Shown here: positions 22,434 to 35,700 of the stretch, piece by piece | How the letters are laid out: each line of letters starts with the position of its first letter | Position numbering within the stretch: the first letter of the stretch is position 1 | NCBI RefSeq assembly: GCF_040436345.1 | Contig: NC_133234.1 | Location: 12,027,446-12,091,445, forward strand | Reading direction: 5' to 3' | Source: Pagrus major | Taxonomy: Eukaryota > Chordata > Actinopteri > Spariformes > Sparidae | DNA: 64,000 bases | The notes under the pieces: generated by a model | Databases searched by the model: none | Told to the model about the DNA's origin: nothing | Seen by the model: the letters and a program-made list of their open reading frames with translations, nothing else | Translations under genes and position numbers: made by a program

Positions 22434-25137
22434 ATGAACATCCTGATTGGTGAGTAGGCTAGTGAGGTAATACTTGAGAAATGCTGCTTTCTCTTCCCTG
22501 CTGATCTTATCCAGACACAGCAGACAGCGACTCTGAGGGAGGGCTTCAGGGAACTACTCAGCATCAGCCTTTGGACTATCTTTACTGGTATTTTAGGCTA
22601 TTAAAGTTAATTTTAAAACATCTGGACCTGTTTTTAGGAGTGAAGAGTAGATTTCTTCTCAGTTTACATCTGATCAGACTCTCATATTCGCTATGTTTAA
22701 CTGCTGTAGTGACTTTTGGCTCAGGGTTTCACATTACAGACTATTCTCAACTCATGCAGCTATTTAGCCTGAGGGGAGACAGACATGCCCAGTGCGGCAG
22801 CAGGCACAGAGGAGCTGCTGAGGAGAGAGGAAGGCTTTTGTTCCGCCTGTTGTCCTCCTCCTCCTCCGCCGCACACACATACACACACACTTTGTGCTGG
22901 ATGTATAAAGCCGATTGTTTTGATGCCTCGGCGGTGACATTTCGGTTTTTCTCATCACGCAGCAGCCTTCGTCCTTCCCTGCTACATGGCCACGCTCGGC
23001 CTCAGCGCACCTCTGCCGGGGAGAGGCGCACTTGTTGAGGATCCGCAATCTCAGGAGCTGGTAGAGATGAGCCGCAGCCTGATAGAGAAGATCCTGCAGG
23101 CCATTCCCGACACGCACGCGTCCTGCATTACCTCACAGGTGAGGAGACAGTGAACGCGTCACGATGGCGCAAGTGTTTACGTGTAGATGTATTAGTGTTG
23201 GTTGTTGGAGCTGCTGCGGTAATTCTGTCTGTGAGCCCATAATAAGAGCTCCTGAGCCTGAGTCAGCACTGTGCCCTGGTACTGGTCTGACAGGCTGCTT
23301 CATCACTTCATGTGTGCAGCAATCATTGTGTGCATTAGAAATGTGTTGCATATAAAATACACAACTTTGATGAATTATTAGTTGTAGTTACGAACAGCTC
23401 GGATAAATCCTGCAGTCTCTATCTTTAAGTTATATTAGACCTTAAATGTGATTAATTTGACGTGAGGTTCAGTTAGATTTGCACAGAAATGGCTGGTAGA
23501 AATGACACTCTCTACTTTAATTTGAGTAAAAAAGTTGAATTTTGAATCTTTTTTATACAACTATCTGGAGCCTACTTCTACTTCAGTAAAGAATGTGTCA
23601 CTGTGTGACGCAGCAGTATTTTTAAGCAGTAAAGAATTTGCTAAAAGACTCCTTTGCACTAAGTACTGCACTTAAGTACAATATTAAGGTACTTCTACTT
23701 GAATATCTTATTACAAGTTACCTTACAAGTTAGACAGTACATACAAGGCCTATAATAAGCTCATAAAATGTGATGCAACTAAAATTAGCTCAACCTCAAC
23801 TGCTCGCCTACAAACTAATAGTGACCCCAAAATATAACACTCACATGCAACATAGTGAGTACTTTTAAAGCTTTGAAGTAGGCTGTCACTACATGAGAAA
23901 TAATTCACAGTAACGATAGGCTATTATTGTGATATTTGTAGACATTTTGAAGAAAACCCAGAAACAATAAACAATGCTGTCAGTCAAATTACTCTTTTAT
24001 GGACTAGAAATAACTCCCACACTGTAGCCACACTCTCTGTTCGCAGATAGCTTCTGTGTTGTCGTCATCTTCTTTTTTGTTTAATGGCAGCTAGAAACCA
24101 GAGTCAAGGTGCTTACCACTGCCTAATATGACAATCCGAGAATAAAAAGAAACAGAGATGATTTAAGAGGTGCTGAATTTTTTATGCAATATTATCATAT
24201 GTGTATTATTAACATGATATCAACATTTCATTTCCAAATGTCATGGTTATATTGCAGCACAGCTACTTTAAAGCTGCTACAAAATCTGTCAATTTCATTG
24301 TTTCAGGCACCCCCTGTGGTCAAAAATGGAACAAAGTAATTTTGTTCAATTTATCCTTGGCACTCTGTTAGACAATCTGTTGTTATTTTCTCACTTATCC
24401 AACCAGATAGGTCAGAATAACTATATTAACTATAACAGAAATAGCAAATCTTCTCACTAATGGTCTCGCTTGCTTATGTAGGCTGCTATCTATCCATAAC
24501 ATCTCTACGCTCTCTCTCCACCACAGGCCCTACAGCTCAATTCCTCTGAAAATTCAAAGCTGGCAATGATGGCGAAAACCATTGGAATCCCCTCTGCTCC
24601 TGTACTCAAAGCCGTGTCAGAAAGCTACTCTTTGGTGAGCATCAGAATAATTCTGTAAATGAAGTAATGGATTAAGAAAAAAACAGACAACATGACCTGG
24701 TATTCTGTCCTCTTAGGAGACCTGTTTGACAAACATGTCTGAGGGTCTTCAGCTGCACCGGGCCTTACTGAGCTCTGTCACTCCTCGCCTGAAGAACCAA
24801 AACAAAGTGACCGCGCTACAGACTGACATCAGAGACCTTGTCATTCAGATCAACAAGGTGGGGGATTTATTCTAAATCAATCTTTCTTAACAAATGATGC
24901 TTACTTTTAGGCAAGTTTACTGATGTTTTTTCGTGTACTTTGCAGTTGCTGAAAAAGGTGCAAGCAGAGGCTGTGGTGCAGCCCTCACCGACCCCTGTTG
25001 CCTTAAATCTACCAGGGGAATATGAATACCAGGTAGCAGCACACCTGACTCTGGTGCAGCTCCAGGCCTTCGGGCAGGACGTGGTCCGCTGCCTCAGGAG
25101 TCTGGAACAGAGCAATGAGGAGGAGACAGAGAGCTGA
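22434..25137 (+). CDS. csf3: Granulocyte colony-stimulating factor (five exons)
   Basis: Secreted four-helix cytokine that drives neutrophil production through CSF3R. Coding exons: 22434-22449, 22963-23138, 24527-24634, 24717-24857 and 24946-25137, all GT-AG. The spliced frame is 210 residues, against 204-207 in human, with the same five-exon plan. Exon 1 gives only MNILI plus one base. Exon 2 supplies the rest of a hydrophobic signal peptide (FVLPCYMATLGLSA, cleavage expected near residue 21). The helix A region follows (ELVEMSRSLIEKIL), then IGIPSAPVLKAV aligning with human LGIPWAPLSSCP, then ETCLTNMSEGLQLHRALL, and helix D (HLTLVQLQAFGQDVVRCLRSLE). Predicted sequons are N69 and N106. Mature cysteines are 60, 103 and 196, unlike human. 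Intron 1 ends in CAGCAG, so codon 6 or 7 alanine may be optional. Which teleost csf3 paralogue this is cannot be told from the window. Confidence 0.9.
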
Positions 25138-26120
25138 CCATGATCCAACCGCTTTTGGCACATGTCCAAAAACGTGACATATTCTGCCATTTTTTATTAT
25201 GGCATTAATTTATTTGTTACAAATATTTATTTCTATTTATATAGATATTTATTTAAATAGAATATTTATTGAGGGAATTTATTTTTGATAGCTTTGTATG
25301 CCTTGTTCCTCTTTTTGTTGACGGCTGAGCTAACTTCTGTTTTAACACTAGTCTGCTGACCTCTTCTGAAAGTACGTCATCATCACACCTACATTACATG
25401 GCAATAACTGTAAAATGAAATCCTCCTCCAAAAACAAACTATATACATTTATGTTTAAAAAGTGCAAAAGAGATGAATACACTAACAATTCTTACAGCCG
25501 AGTTTAAAGGGGCACGATGTAGTTTTGGGGAAGAAAAAGAAAAGATCTTCATTGACTGATTTTTAATATCTAAACAAACAGAATAAACAAACTCTCTTCG
25601 TTTTAATGACTGAATAAACTGAATAAACAAAATGACCTTAAAGGACAACACAGTTTCACACTATTTTACTTTGTTTATATGTGGCGGACCCTGCCACCTT
25701 TCTAGCTTCAAACAGTGTTCTGGGGACTTTATTTTTCTCTTAAAAGATTGTTTATTCAGGTTTGGAAAAAAATTAATATTTCTGAGTATTATTACCTCAT
25801 TAATATTTTAAATATTAAAATTCTAAGTTTGAATTTCTTCTCCAAAACTACATAGTGCCCTTTTAATAAAAAAAAAATGTGGAGGAAAACAGGGAGTTTA
25901 GAGACAGCCTGACTTCTCAACATCTGTCTGAGCTGAATGGTAACACTAGCAGACATTTGTTGACACTCATTTGAGGGGATTGGGGGCACACTAAGGATTA
26001 ATGATACAGTCTGTTAAATGTTTAAAAGAAACTACTTTTGTTTGAATCCGTTTTGAATGAATGACTTAAAAAAAAACAACCTGTACATGTTTGTATTTTC
26101 TGATTTTCCAATAAAATAAA
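25138..26120 (+). promoter_or_regulatory. csf3: csf3 3' UTR with AU-rich elements and poly(A) signals
   Basis: Shortly after the stop, 25190-25290 holds a cluster of ATTTA/TATTTAT pentamers, including 'aatatttatttc' and 'gatatttatttaaat'. Such AU-rich elements destabilise cytokine mRNAs; that is known for mammalian CSF3. Overlapping AATAAA signals lie at 26110-26115 and 26115-26120. A family C transposon-like repeat (25505-25865) sits inside the predicted UTR. The 3' end is inferred. Confidence 0.6.
25505..25865. mobile_element. MITE, family C, in the csf3 3' UTR
   Basis: The left end 'aaaggggcacgatgtagttt' and right end 'aaaactacatagtgcccttt' form inverted repeats about 360 bases apart. The internal blocks (for example 'tctagcttcaaacagtgttc' and 'ggggacttta') recur, inverted, in the 57.95-58.30 kb copy. 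There is no coding capacity. It is hAT-like in general appearance, but the target duplication was not resolved. Confidence 0.7.
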
Positions 26121-26587
26121 TAACTGCACTGAAAAGGGAGTCGCTCCTTTCTGTAAGCCACTTGGTGATGCTCAGAAATGCTGTCTCATTGATGAAATTA
26201 CATCTAAAATTCCAGTTAAGCTAATACTGGTATAGAGAAGTGCAACTAAAAGTGAAATAGAGGCTCTTGTGTCATTATTTCTGCCACACTGCCAGACAGA
26301 TTTCCTGGAGTGTTGCAAGCAACAGTGGGTGGGCAACAGTCTGATGACCACAAGCTTTTGTCACTAAGAGGATGGTCCAAAGTCCCTTGTACGTAATGTC
26401 ATGTGGCTGCCTCGCTAGCATGTGACCGTTCAACTGACCCATGGTTTGTGATCACGGTGGTCATGTTATGGTAACTTCCAAATGTCACCAAACGTAACCA
26501 TAGTATGATCTTAACCACACAATGAAGGAAACACATTCCGAGTAAGTAAATACTGGTTAGAGGAAATAGATTATGTTCATTACGGGG

Positions 26588-26795
26588 TTTTTATTTAAAA
26601 ACTTATTTACACATTCTTTGTGTGAAAAAACATAAAAAACAATAGCAAAACAGTGTTTACACAGACATGGTTATAAACATTGTATTTTCCAACAAAGACG
26701 ATCTTTAAATGGACAATCCAGTCACACTTAACCCACATAGACACTGGGCCAACCGAGGGTCATTTTGGTACTGAGGTTAAATTTAGACCCACAGC
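26588..26795 (-). promoter_or_regulatory. med24: med24 3' UTR with candidate poly(A) signal
   Basis: Downstream of the TAA stop on the minus strand, the first good signal is AATAAA (reading 'tttatt' on the plus strand near 26588-26596). This would give a 3' UTR of about 200 bases. It faces the csf3 poly(A) signals at 26110-26120. Confidence 0.5.
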
Positions 26796-29700
26796 TTACA
26801 GGGCAGAGATGGCTTTGGCAGCTACTCTCCTCCCCAGCGGCAGAGTCAGGTCGGTGATGGCCAAGACGACTCGAGGTTTGGCCAGAGCAGGCAGCTTCAC
26901 CAGCTCAGAAACCTGCATGCACAAAAAAGACAAATAACTGTTATTTTACTGCTTTAGTGGATCTGAAGAAACAGTTCAAAGGTCATCATGTTGCTCAAGG
27001 CACAAAGAAATCAGGTCATCCTTATTCAGATGGAGGTTCTGACTCCTTGATCTGGTTTTCAGGGCATGTTGGTTCATATACAACAGCAGCAGCAAAGCCA
27101 CTTTTCACACCCTGACCCTTGAATTTTCTTATCACTCCTCAAGAATAAATTCCAAAGACTTCCCATTAACGTCTGATGCAACAGCTGTTCATCTCCCTCC
27201 TTATCTCCATCTGACTGGCTTCCACTCCCAGTTTCTTCTCCTCCCAGGTCATAACTCACCATTGTGAAGGGCATGAACTGCAGGATGTTTCCACGACTTC
27301 CCTGCTCCAGGCACTCAACGCACTCCTCCATAAAACTCTGTACAAACTGGGTGTGAGGGCCCGCCATCTTGGAGCCCACAATGGAGGAAATGAGGAGGAA
27401 AAGGTTGGCTGAGGAGTAGAAAACAGGTGGTGTGAATGGTCATGGTAGAAGTTATTAGAGGTTTACGTGTTGATGGCATTTTCCCAGAGGTGATGGGCTG
27501 TTACTGCCGAGGTTTGTAACTAGAATCTGTTCGCCTCCAAATAAATTTTAATTAGTTAAGTTAAAAATGTTGTTATTATTTTTTTTAGAGCAGAACTGGC
27601 AAACAAAACTGTCATTAATGAGTGACCTTTCTGTGATTACTTCCAATCAAATACAATTAAACATTATTTTCTTGGCACCACTCTGGAGCGGGATTAGCTC
27701 AAGTTTGTGGGGTTATCCCCTGAAAATTGACTAAACAAAGGGCTAAAAGGTGACAGTGTGACACGGGGCTAAAGTAAAGCCCAGTCCAAAGATTCACAAT
27801 GGGACAAAACAGTTTAGATTGTTGCTGTAGCGTAAAGTGTCCAGTCTCAGCTTGACTCAGGCCGGCTGATGGTGCTACCTGCGACTCAAATGGCCCGTGG
27901 CTGGTCTTAGAAATTTATGCACATAATACAATCACAGCACCTCATAACAAAGTCAGCTGGTTGAGTCAGCTACAAATTGTTGGTTGAAATAGCAGGTTTG
28001 GGCGTAGGAAAGAGAGGATCACCTCATTAATATGTCTGAGTAACAGCCTGACTGTATGACACAAGCCTTAAAAGTTTAAATTTAGCGTACTGCTAAACTG
28101 AAAACATAACTGCTCTTCTCCTGCTCTGCTCACAGATATACAACTAAGTAACCCACTATCACTGCTCATTCGTATTTGAGGGTGTTGCAGGCACAATGCC
28201 AGTAGCTGCATGTTTTAACTCATCGCAAATTTTTGGAACAGGTCTTTAAAAGAGTAGTCACACATACTCTACAATATAAACATAAGTCACATGTTCCACT
28301 GGATATTTTACCCAGGTCTGGTAGAGATGCAGTGTAAATGATGTAGCCCCTGGTCTTGGGTTAGCCCTGGCTTAACAGTGTGTTTGTGAAAAGTTATCAC
28401 AAGGTCAACTCTTAGCTCAGGGTTAAAGATAGAGCTGGACTTAGAATATGCAGTGTGAAAAGCCCTTTCATTAACAAAAAACATTTTAATTAATAACAAT
28501 GAACAATTGAAAGTGGGCAACAACTTGAGGGGGAAGACCAACATAAAATGTCTTACTAACCTGTTGGCTAAACAAGAGCAGGAAGAATACCTTCAGGTTT
28601 TAATTTAACTTGTCACTTGACCGTTGATCTAATTTCTTCATTAAGGAGGTATACAGAGTGGACAGATGTTAGTCCATTTCTTTGTGCATTATGCAGCCAA
28701 AAAAGGACACAGTTTGGACACAGACAGAGTTCTCACCCAGGACTCTGTTGAGAGGGTCCCTCATGTTGACAGTGTGGAGCTGGGAGGCAGAGAGGGAACT
28801 GCTCATAGATCGGTCGCCTGTAAAGTAACACATGACGTAAGAAGCTGCACTTTTGTTTTCATTTAACTTTATGAAAACAATACATGCAACAACAAAATGC
28901 AAACAGGGATGTTGAAATTATCAGTCAAGTGTTCTGTCAGTGGTTGATGAAATGCGATCTCGGCTTAAGGTTGTGAAAGTCAAAAAAGGCTTCCTTCTAC
29001 TGAAGTATTGCACCATCTTCGTTTGTTCCTAAAATAATGTTGCTATACACATTTCAATTGTTTTAGTTTCTAATTGACATTTCAGTGTAATAGGTGGAGT
29101 TCATTTGACAAAAAACACCGACTTTTTTAGTTTCAATCTGAATAATACCAAGCAAAGAAGCTCATAGAATCTCTGTATGAAGCCGCAGCTAGAACTGAAA
29201 AAATGAAAATTCCAAAAGCCGGTATGCTGAACACTCATTATGTAAGTTAGGTTGAAAGCAGGATCAAAAAGTTATGAAGTTTGGCACCATAAAACAATAA
29301 CTCCATTGCTCTCAAAACCAGCCTGCCTCCTGTTGTTTTAATACTCAATTGTTCAAAGCTAAAACCTCGCATTAGACTGCACTGGCTCAAGTCAGGACCT
29401 GCTGATGGCTAAGAAGCTCAACATGTAATTAAAGTTTAACTGGATCGGTTAATAACAGCAAGCTTATTTATGCTTTTCTGATTTCGCTGAAAGTGCTTAC
29501 AAGAAGCAACTTGTCGGTGACAGGGTCTTAAAGGTCCATTTGCTTTTGAAAAGCAGCTGGTATTTGCATAATCCCCATCTAAGGCTGACAGACTTCATAA
29601 TGAAACCATCTATTAAAACCCAAACGTAAATAGACTGACCTGGACTGGAAAGGGCTACTGGCTCATCCTCATTTGAGCTGAGCAGACGCATGAGTTTAGA

Positions 29701-32700
29701 GGGTTGAGTGTCATCCAAGGGAAAGAGGCTGTTGTAGTCCTGCAACACAGTTAGCATTGTATTAAAAACCATTAATATAATAGTTATTGCTCTCCTATTT
29801 ATCTTTAATGTCTACAATTATAAGGAATAAGATTAAGGAAACAGGTCAGTGTCTCATGTTAAAAATAGTATTTTAATGAGGAACACAATACACAGCCATA
29901 CGACACACTCAGCCTTGTGTGACTGTTTTACCTCAATATCTTCCCGCTGCCTTTTGCGCTGACGAGCTGAAAACGGGCCTTTGTGATGAGAGGAGTATGA
30001 GCTGAGCGCACACCACACACACAATCTGAGAAGTTATTGGGAAAGTACAGTTAACGTCAGATCTCAAAATGCAAAAACCGAAAACATCAAAAGTATTAAG
30101 CTTCTCTTACTTGGCCAGAGCTTTTCCAGGTGGGTCTGCCAGGCTGTGCCAGTGGGCGGAGTCCGTAAGCAGGTCAGGCAGTATGGTACCCAGCAGGGTG
30201 AGGGTGATCTGCTGGGTGTCCAAGCAGAAGATGCTGTAGAGTAACTCCACCACTCGATTGGCCCACTCCTGTCGAGTCTCCTTCAGCAGTTCCTAAAATA
30301 AGACATTAGTCTGAGTACTGAGACACACTGAGTAATCTGGCTGTTAGACATACTCTTAGTTCTATTTGATATCATTAGTAAATAAATATGCACTAAAACT
30401 TTATTTATGTAAACCAGAGAAACTAAAGATTATTTTCTCCATTAAACCATTAATTGTTTTGTCTATAAAATGTCAGAAAATGGCGAAAAATCGTCCTTAA
30501 ATGTCTTGTTTTGATCACAACACAAATATATTCAGTTTACTGTCCTAGAGGAGAGTCAAGAAACCACAAAATATTCACATTTAAGACTTTTAAAATCAGA
30601 ACATTACTCAAACCGATGACCTCAGCACCAATTTTCAAAAAAGCTGGCGACTAATGTAATAGCTGACAAGTAATCAATTAATTGTTGCAGCTCTCATTTA
30701 ACCATGGAAGTTTCAAAATATGTTGGGCCAAAAAGACACACTCAATCCTTTTTTGGGGAAAACTCTGTAAACATGAGCAAATGTGTTTACAACAAACTAC
30801 TCAACAGGATATCTTTAAATAGACCAGTGAAGAGTGTGCCCGTTTATGGTGTTATGCCCACATACACAATAATAGATAAAGCCAAACTGAGCCTCTTTTA
30901 CTGAGCAGCAACTGCTCTTAATACAGGAAAAATAAATTCAAAATCATCCTGGATAAAACACCCAGGTGTATTTGCACAGATGGTAAAGCCCATATTGACC
31001 ACTGTAGTATGGGTGTAAACCAGAGGAATCTAAAAAATAATCGATGTGTTGACAAGGGTTAACCCATAGTTGGTCAGAAATGGATTTCTCCGTAAATGCA
31101 GTGGAGTTACAACAATTAGTCATTTAATTGCTTTGCCGATATACAGGGAATGTTTTAATATAGCACTATGTAGTTTTTGAGGAGAATTCAAACTCAAATA
31201 TCTTCCTCAAAACTACACAGTGCACCTTAAAATAATTATTCAAACAAAAATCAGCAAACATTTGACGGTTCCAGGTTGTAAAACGTGAGAAGTTTCTGAC
31301 AGTTGGTTGGAAAAGGGAGACATTTGAAGACATTACCTGAGGCTGTATTAAATTAATTTTCATTCATTTTTTGCGATTAATAAAGAAAATAATTGTTTAG
31401 ACATCAATAATGAAAATTACTGTTAGTTTCAACCTTTAAATAGAGGCAATGTTGCTGATGTTGATTCTTAAGTTATCAGCAAGTTTTCTTGGTCCACCTA
31501 CCTTTACTAAATTGTTAGTGAACCAGAAGACCCCTCCCATGTTGAGAAGACTCTCAAACAGATGCAGTGCCCGGCTGTCCACCCAGCCTTTGCGCAGCAC
31601 CGTCTGAAACTGCTTGCTGAGGGCCACGTGGATGGGGTCTTTGGCCGGCAGCAGGTTGCGGTAGGGGATCGGCTCCTGGCCCTCCACTGGGGGTCGCAGG
31701 GTCGCAGCCGTTTGTTGGAAAACGTCGGCACACATATGCTCCATGATGGAACTCATTATGATCACGCTGGTGGGAGTGTAGGGGGAAAAAGGACGTAAGT
31801 GTTATTACACGTAATGAATGAAGATTCATCCGCATGAGTTCATGGGCGCTTGTTAATATAAATTAGTGTGTGTTTGTACCGTTCATTGTAAAACTGCAGA
31901 GTGTTCTCCCCATACAGCGGTGTTACAAGCTGTCGGATCATAGTCTGGGGCTTCTCCCTCTCGTCCCTCCCCAGCATCCTGACATGGGCCACCAGCCACG
32001 CCACAGCACAGATTGCCATACTGCAAACCTTCCCCTTAATGTTGTCAGTGATCTTCTACACTCAAAGGGATGACAGCAGCAAGAAAAAGAGGAAGGAAGA
32101 ATGTGGTTAGAAGAGTAAAGAGGATTCTTGCTAAAACTGCTTTTGTTTCACATTACGCTATTTGAAAACTTGAATGGAAAAGGGGAAAAAATGACACATC
32201 AGCTTCATCTATTAAACTTTGGGACGTCACTGCTGTTGCAAGTTCTTAGCACGTTGTTATTCGTCAACTTCCACAGAGCATGACGTATGCTCACTTGAGT
32301 AATGAGTCAAACTACAAAAGTAGCAAAGAGAAAATTCTTAGACATGCAATGGTCAGGGAGTATCATATGAGCAACTGACACTCTGGAAATTTCACTACTG
32401 TGTTTTCCAGTCACAGAAAGAAAAAGTAAAAAAATAGAACATAAAAGATAAACAGACCTGTACTGCCTCCACAGAAAGTACGCCGTTCTCCCACGCATTC
32501 AGAACTTCCAGAATGGCTGCTGGAGTGCTGAGGCATATTTCATGCCATTTCACCTGACTGTCACAACAGATGAACATCAGAGGAAGTTCCATATTTAGAG
32601 CAATGTCGGGACATATTTAAGACATTTTCATTACATAAAAGCAATGAAAAAAAAAAGAAAAATTACAGTAAACTGCCGGGCATCACTGCAGTAGATGATC

Positions 32701-35700
32701 GGTCTAGAATCTGATCTGATTTAAAGTCCTAGTTTCAAAATAGAAATGACACTCATCTGAAGCAGTGCTAAAGATGCCTACAAAATGTTCAATATATTAA
32801 AAAACATTTATTAAATGTTTATATTCCATAAATATAAATACAGAACATGGGGGCTTAAAGTACATCTTAATTAAAGATTAGTCTACAACTTACACTAGTT
32901 TCATCTCTGAGGAGTTGTTCAGCAGGGTGACCAGGCTCTCCACTTTGCCAGGCTCTGGTCTGAAGCAGGGGTGGTCGGGGTTCAGAGTCTTGCCCTCCTC
33001 AGGCATACAGGTCTGCAGCCATGTTTCAAAGAAGGGGGTCTCCCCTGAAGGGCTGGGGTCTGACAGGATCACCTGGAAAGACGAGACACGGGGCAGCCAT
33101 GAATTGTATGAATCAATTCAGGTTCATTCAATCTACAATCAGATCTGTTATGCCACTAATTCACAGCCCTCTCTGGACATCTTGTGGCCTGATGCTGAAA
33201 GAACAGGCTGAAGTCCACACAAAATACTCTACCCTAGAACATCAGTAGTTTTTTTCTGACAAGCTTGAATTGTCTTGAACTAACCTCAGATCCATACGTC
33301 TGCACCACATGGCAGAGCATGAGGAAGGAGATGTCGAAGAGCAGGGCCCGCACTGACGCAGACTTGGCTGAGGGAGAGGAGGGAAAAAAATCCCAAATGT
33401 TAGTATCTCATTCACTAAATAAAATGTCAAAGAGGGAAGAAATTCCCACATTGGAACATGTCACTCTTGTATTTGAACTCACATCCTTCACCGCTGATGT
33501 GCTTGGGAAACTCATTAAGTCTAGAACAAATACAAAAAAAACACATTACAAGATGTGAAACATTTGGTTAAAAATCTTCTTTCTAGGCTGACTGGAGTTT
33601 CCAACTGGCTAAACACAGGAACATTTACAACCTGCCACCCTTTAAAATATACTTAATTACTATTAGTGTGACTGAGGGCATCATTTGTCTTAACTTACAA
33701 CTCTATTTTGCATTTACTCACTTAATAAACTTCCGTGCAAAAGATTTGAGTTTCCCAGTAGCTGCTGCTGCTGCCAAGAGCAGATCCAGGCTCTTTCCAG
33801 ACAACATGTGTCCTAGGACCCCCAAAAGACCCTCAGGGGACTTGGAGTGGTCTGCATCAACTGTCTAATGAACGACAAAAGAGGAAATATGTTCATTTGT
33901 TCTTCTTTCAAAATGTATGTTATATTGTCATGATATCTGAGAACCACTTCTGATATTTTCCTTTTAATTTTTCTTAGCATGTCTGCGCATTTCTGTAGCC
34001 ATTATGAAAACTACTTTTCATGTCACTACTACTGACCAAGGGCCTTATTATAGAAACCTCCCAAGTGGGTAATCTTATCTTATCTCATCAACTGTATTCA
34101 AGAAATAAGCTTATCTTATCTGGGATAGAAGTTTGGCTATTACATAACTGTCCAAACTGTTTCCTAAGTTTGGAATCCTCAGCTGGGATGACATATACCC
34201 TGTCCTAAATTCAAAATAACTGCCGAATTGGCAGCACCACAGTTGTTAGGTCTGTATGGCGATGAGGAGGAAGACGCGGAACAACATGAGCACTGAAATA
34301 TTATGCCTGAAAAGCTACTCAAACTCTAATTGTTGGAGAAACTCACTGATGTTTGCCTGTTTAGTAAGCAAACACTGATGTTAGCCTGCTGGAGAAACTA
34401 ACATAGATGTTAGCCTGTTAGCTTTAAATTTACTTGACCATCTATCAATGATTGTAAACTCTCTCCTCCACATACACAATTAATACCTCAGACACATCAA
34501 AGCTAAAATAGCTAGCTAGGGACAAATGAAGCGAGACAGCCGTTCTCAAGGATACAGGCAATCCTGTGTATATTCTAAACACAGATACAGGCATGACAGG
34601 ACGAGTGCCGATTGAAGAATCAAGTTTACAGTTAAGTAAGGATTTCTTAAGTTAAGAAAGATACGAGGTCTGAGATAGGATAGGACACAGCCATGAGTTT
34701 AGGAATCGCTTATGAAATATGACAGAATTTTTCCTTTCTTTGACACCTGGCCCCAGACCATTAATCACCAGCACTACATCAACACTGTAATACACCGAGA
34801 ATGCTCTGTACAGTTTAGGTCATGTTATGGTGCTCTACCTTGAGAATATTGGTGACAGTTGGCTCCGCTCTGAGGATGAGACCTGGGTTAGGCTGGATGT
34901 TAGCATTTTCTGCGGTCTTTAACCTTGGGGCGAACTCCCTGTCCTCGGTCCTGAATCAAATTTGCAAGGGAAGGGGAGGGGAGAGAAGGAGAGGAGAGGA
35001 GAGACAGAGGCGAAGTGGGGCAAATGGGAGGGAGGATGGGATGTACTGTGTGAATATGGTGAACAAATTTTCATCCACAATCATATTTAACAACAAAGTT
35101 CAGAAAACAAATTTAAAAAAAAAAAAGACAGAAAACAGGTGTCATGGTGTTGAAATGGGAGCCCGTACCGTTTTGAAGTGAGGCAGGTTGTATTTGAATC
35201 TGACAGCAGACCAAGCTTATTACACTCCTGTAGGAGCATGCCGAGGCAATCGCAACTATGTAAAAGGAAGCACACGAAAAATGATAAACGTCATGGTGCT
35301 GGCGTACCAGGCATTTCTAGAAAATAAGAGATTACAGGCTGCGAAGATGGTTGTGGCAAGTTTTCGGAGCACGTACTTGCATCGCTGATCTGCTTTGTCC
35401 AGCAGTGGTGTGAGCTTGAGTAAGTACTGAAATGCGATATTCACATCTTCCATGAAGTCCTGAAAAATACAGTTGTCATGTTTAAAAAGAGATAGTGAAG
35501 GTTCATTACATCACATTTTAAACATAACTGCTTCAATGACCAATAGTCATGATTGGATAAGTTTGTAAGTAAGACATCAGTGAGTCAATTGTTTTACCTG
35601 TCCTTTGTCACTATAAGGATACTTCTTTAGTCGGAGCAGAACCTGTGGGATCTAGCAGAAAGAAACCAAACCATTTAAATCAAGTTGCATGTGCATAGAT

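Noticed and set aside
22986-22988. ATG in csf3 exon 2 as the start codon
   Set aside because: It would remove most of the signal peptide; the upstream 16-base coding exon restores it in frame.
22571-23038. 155-codon plus-strand open frame over the start of csf3 exon 2
   Set aside because: It is out of frame with the csf3 helices and is low-complexity Ser/Arg at its end; the true csf3 frame overlaps it.
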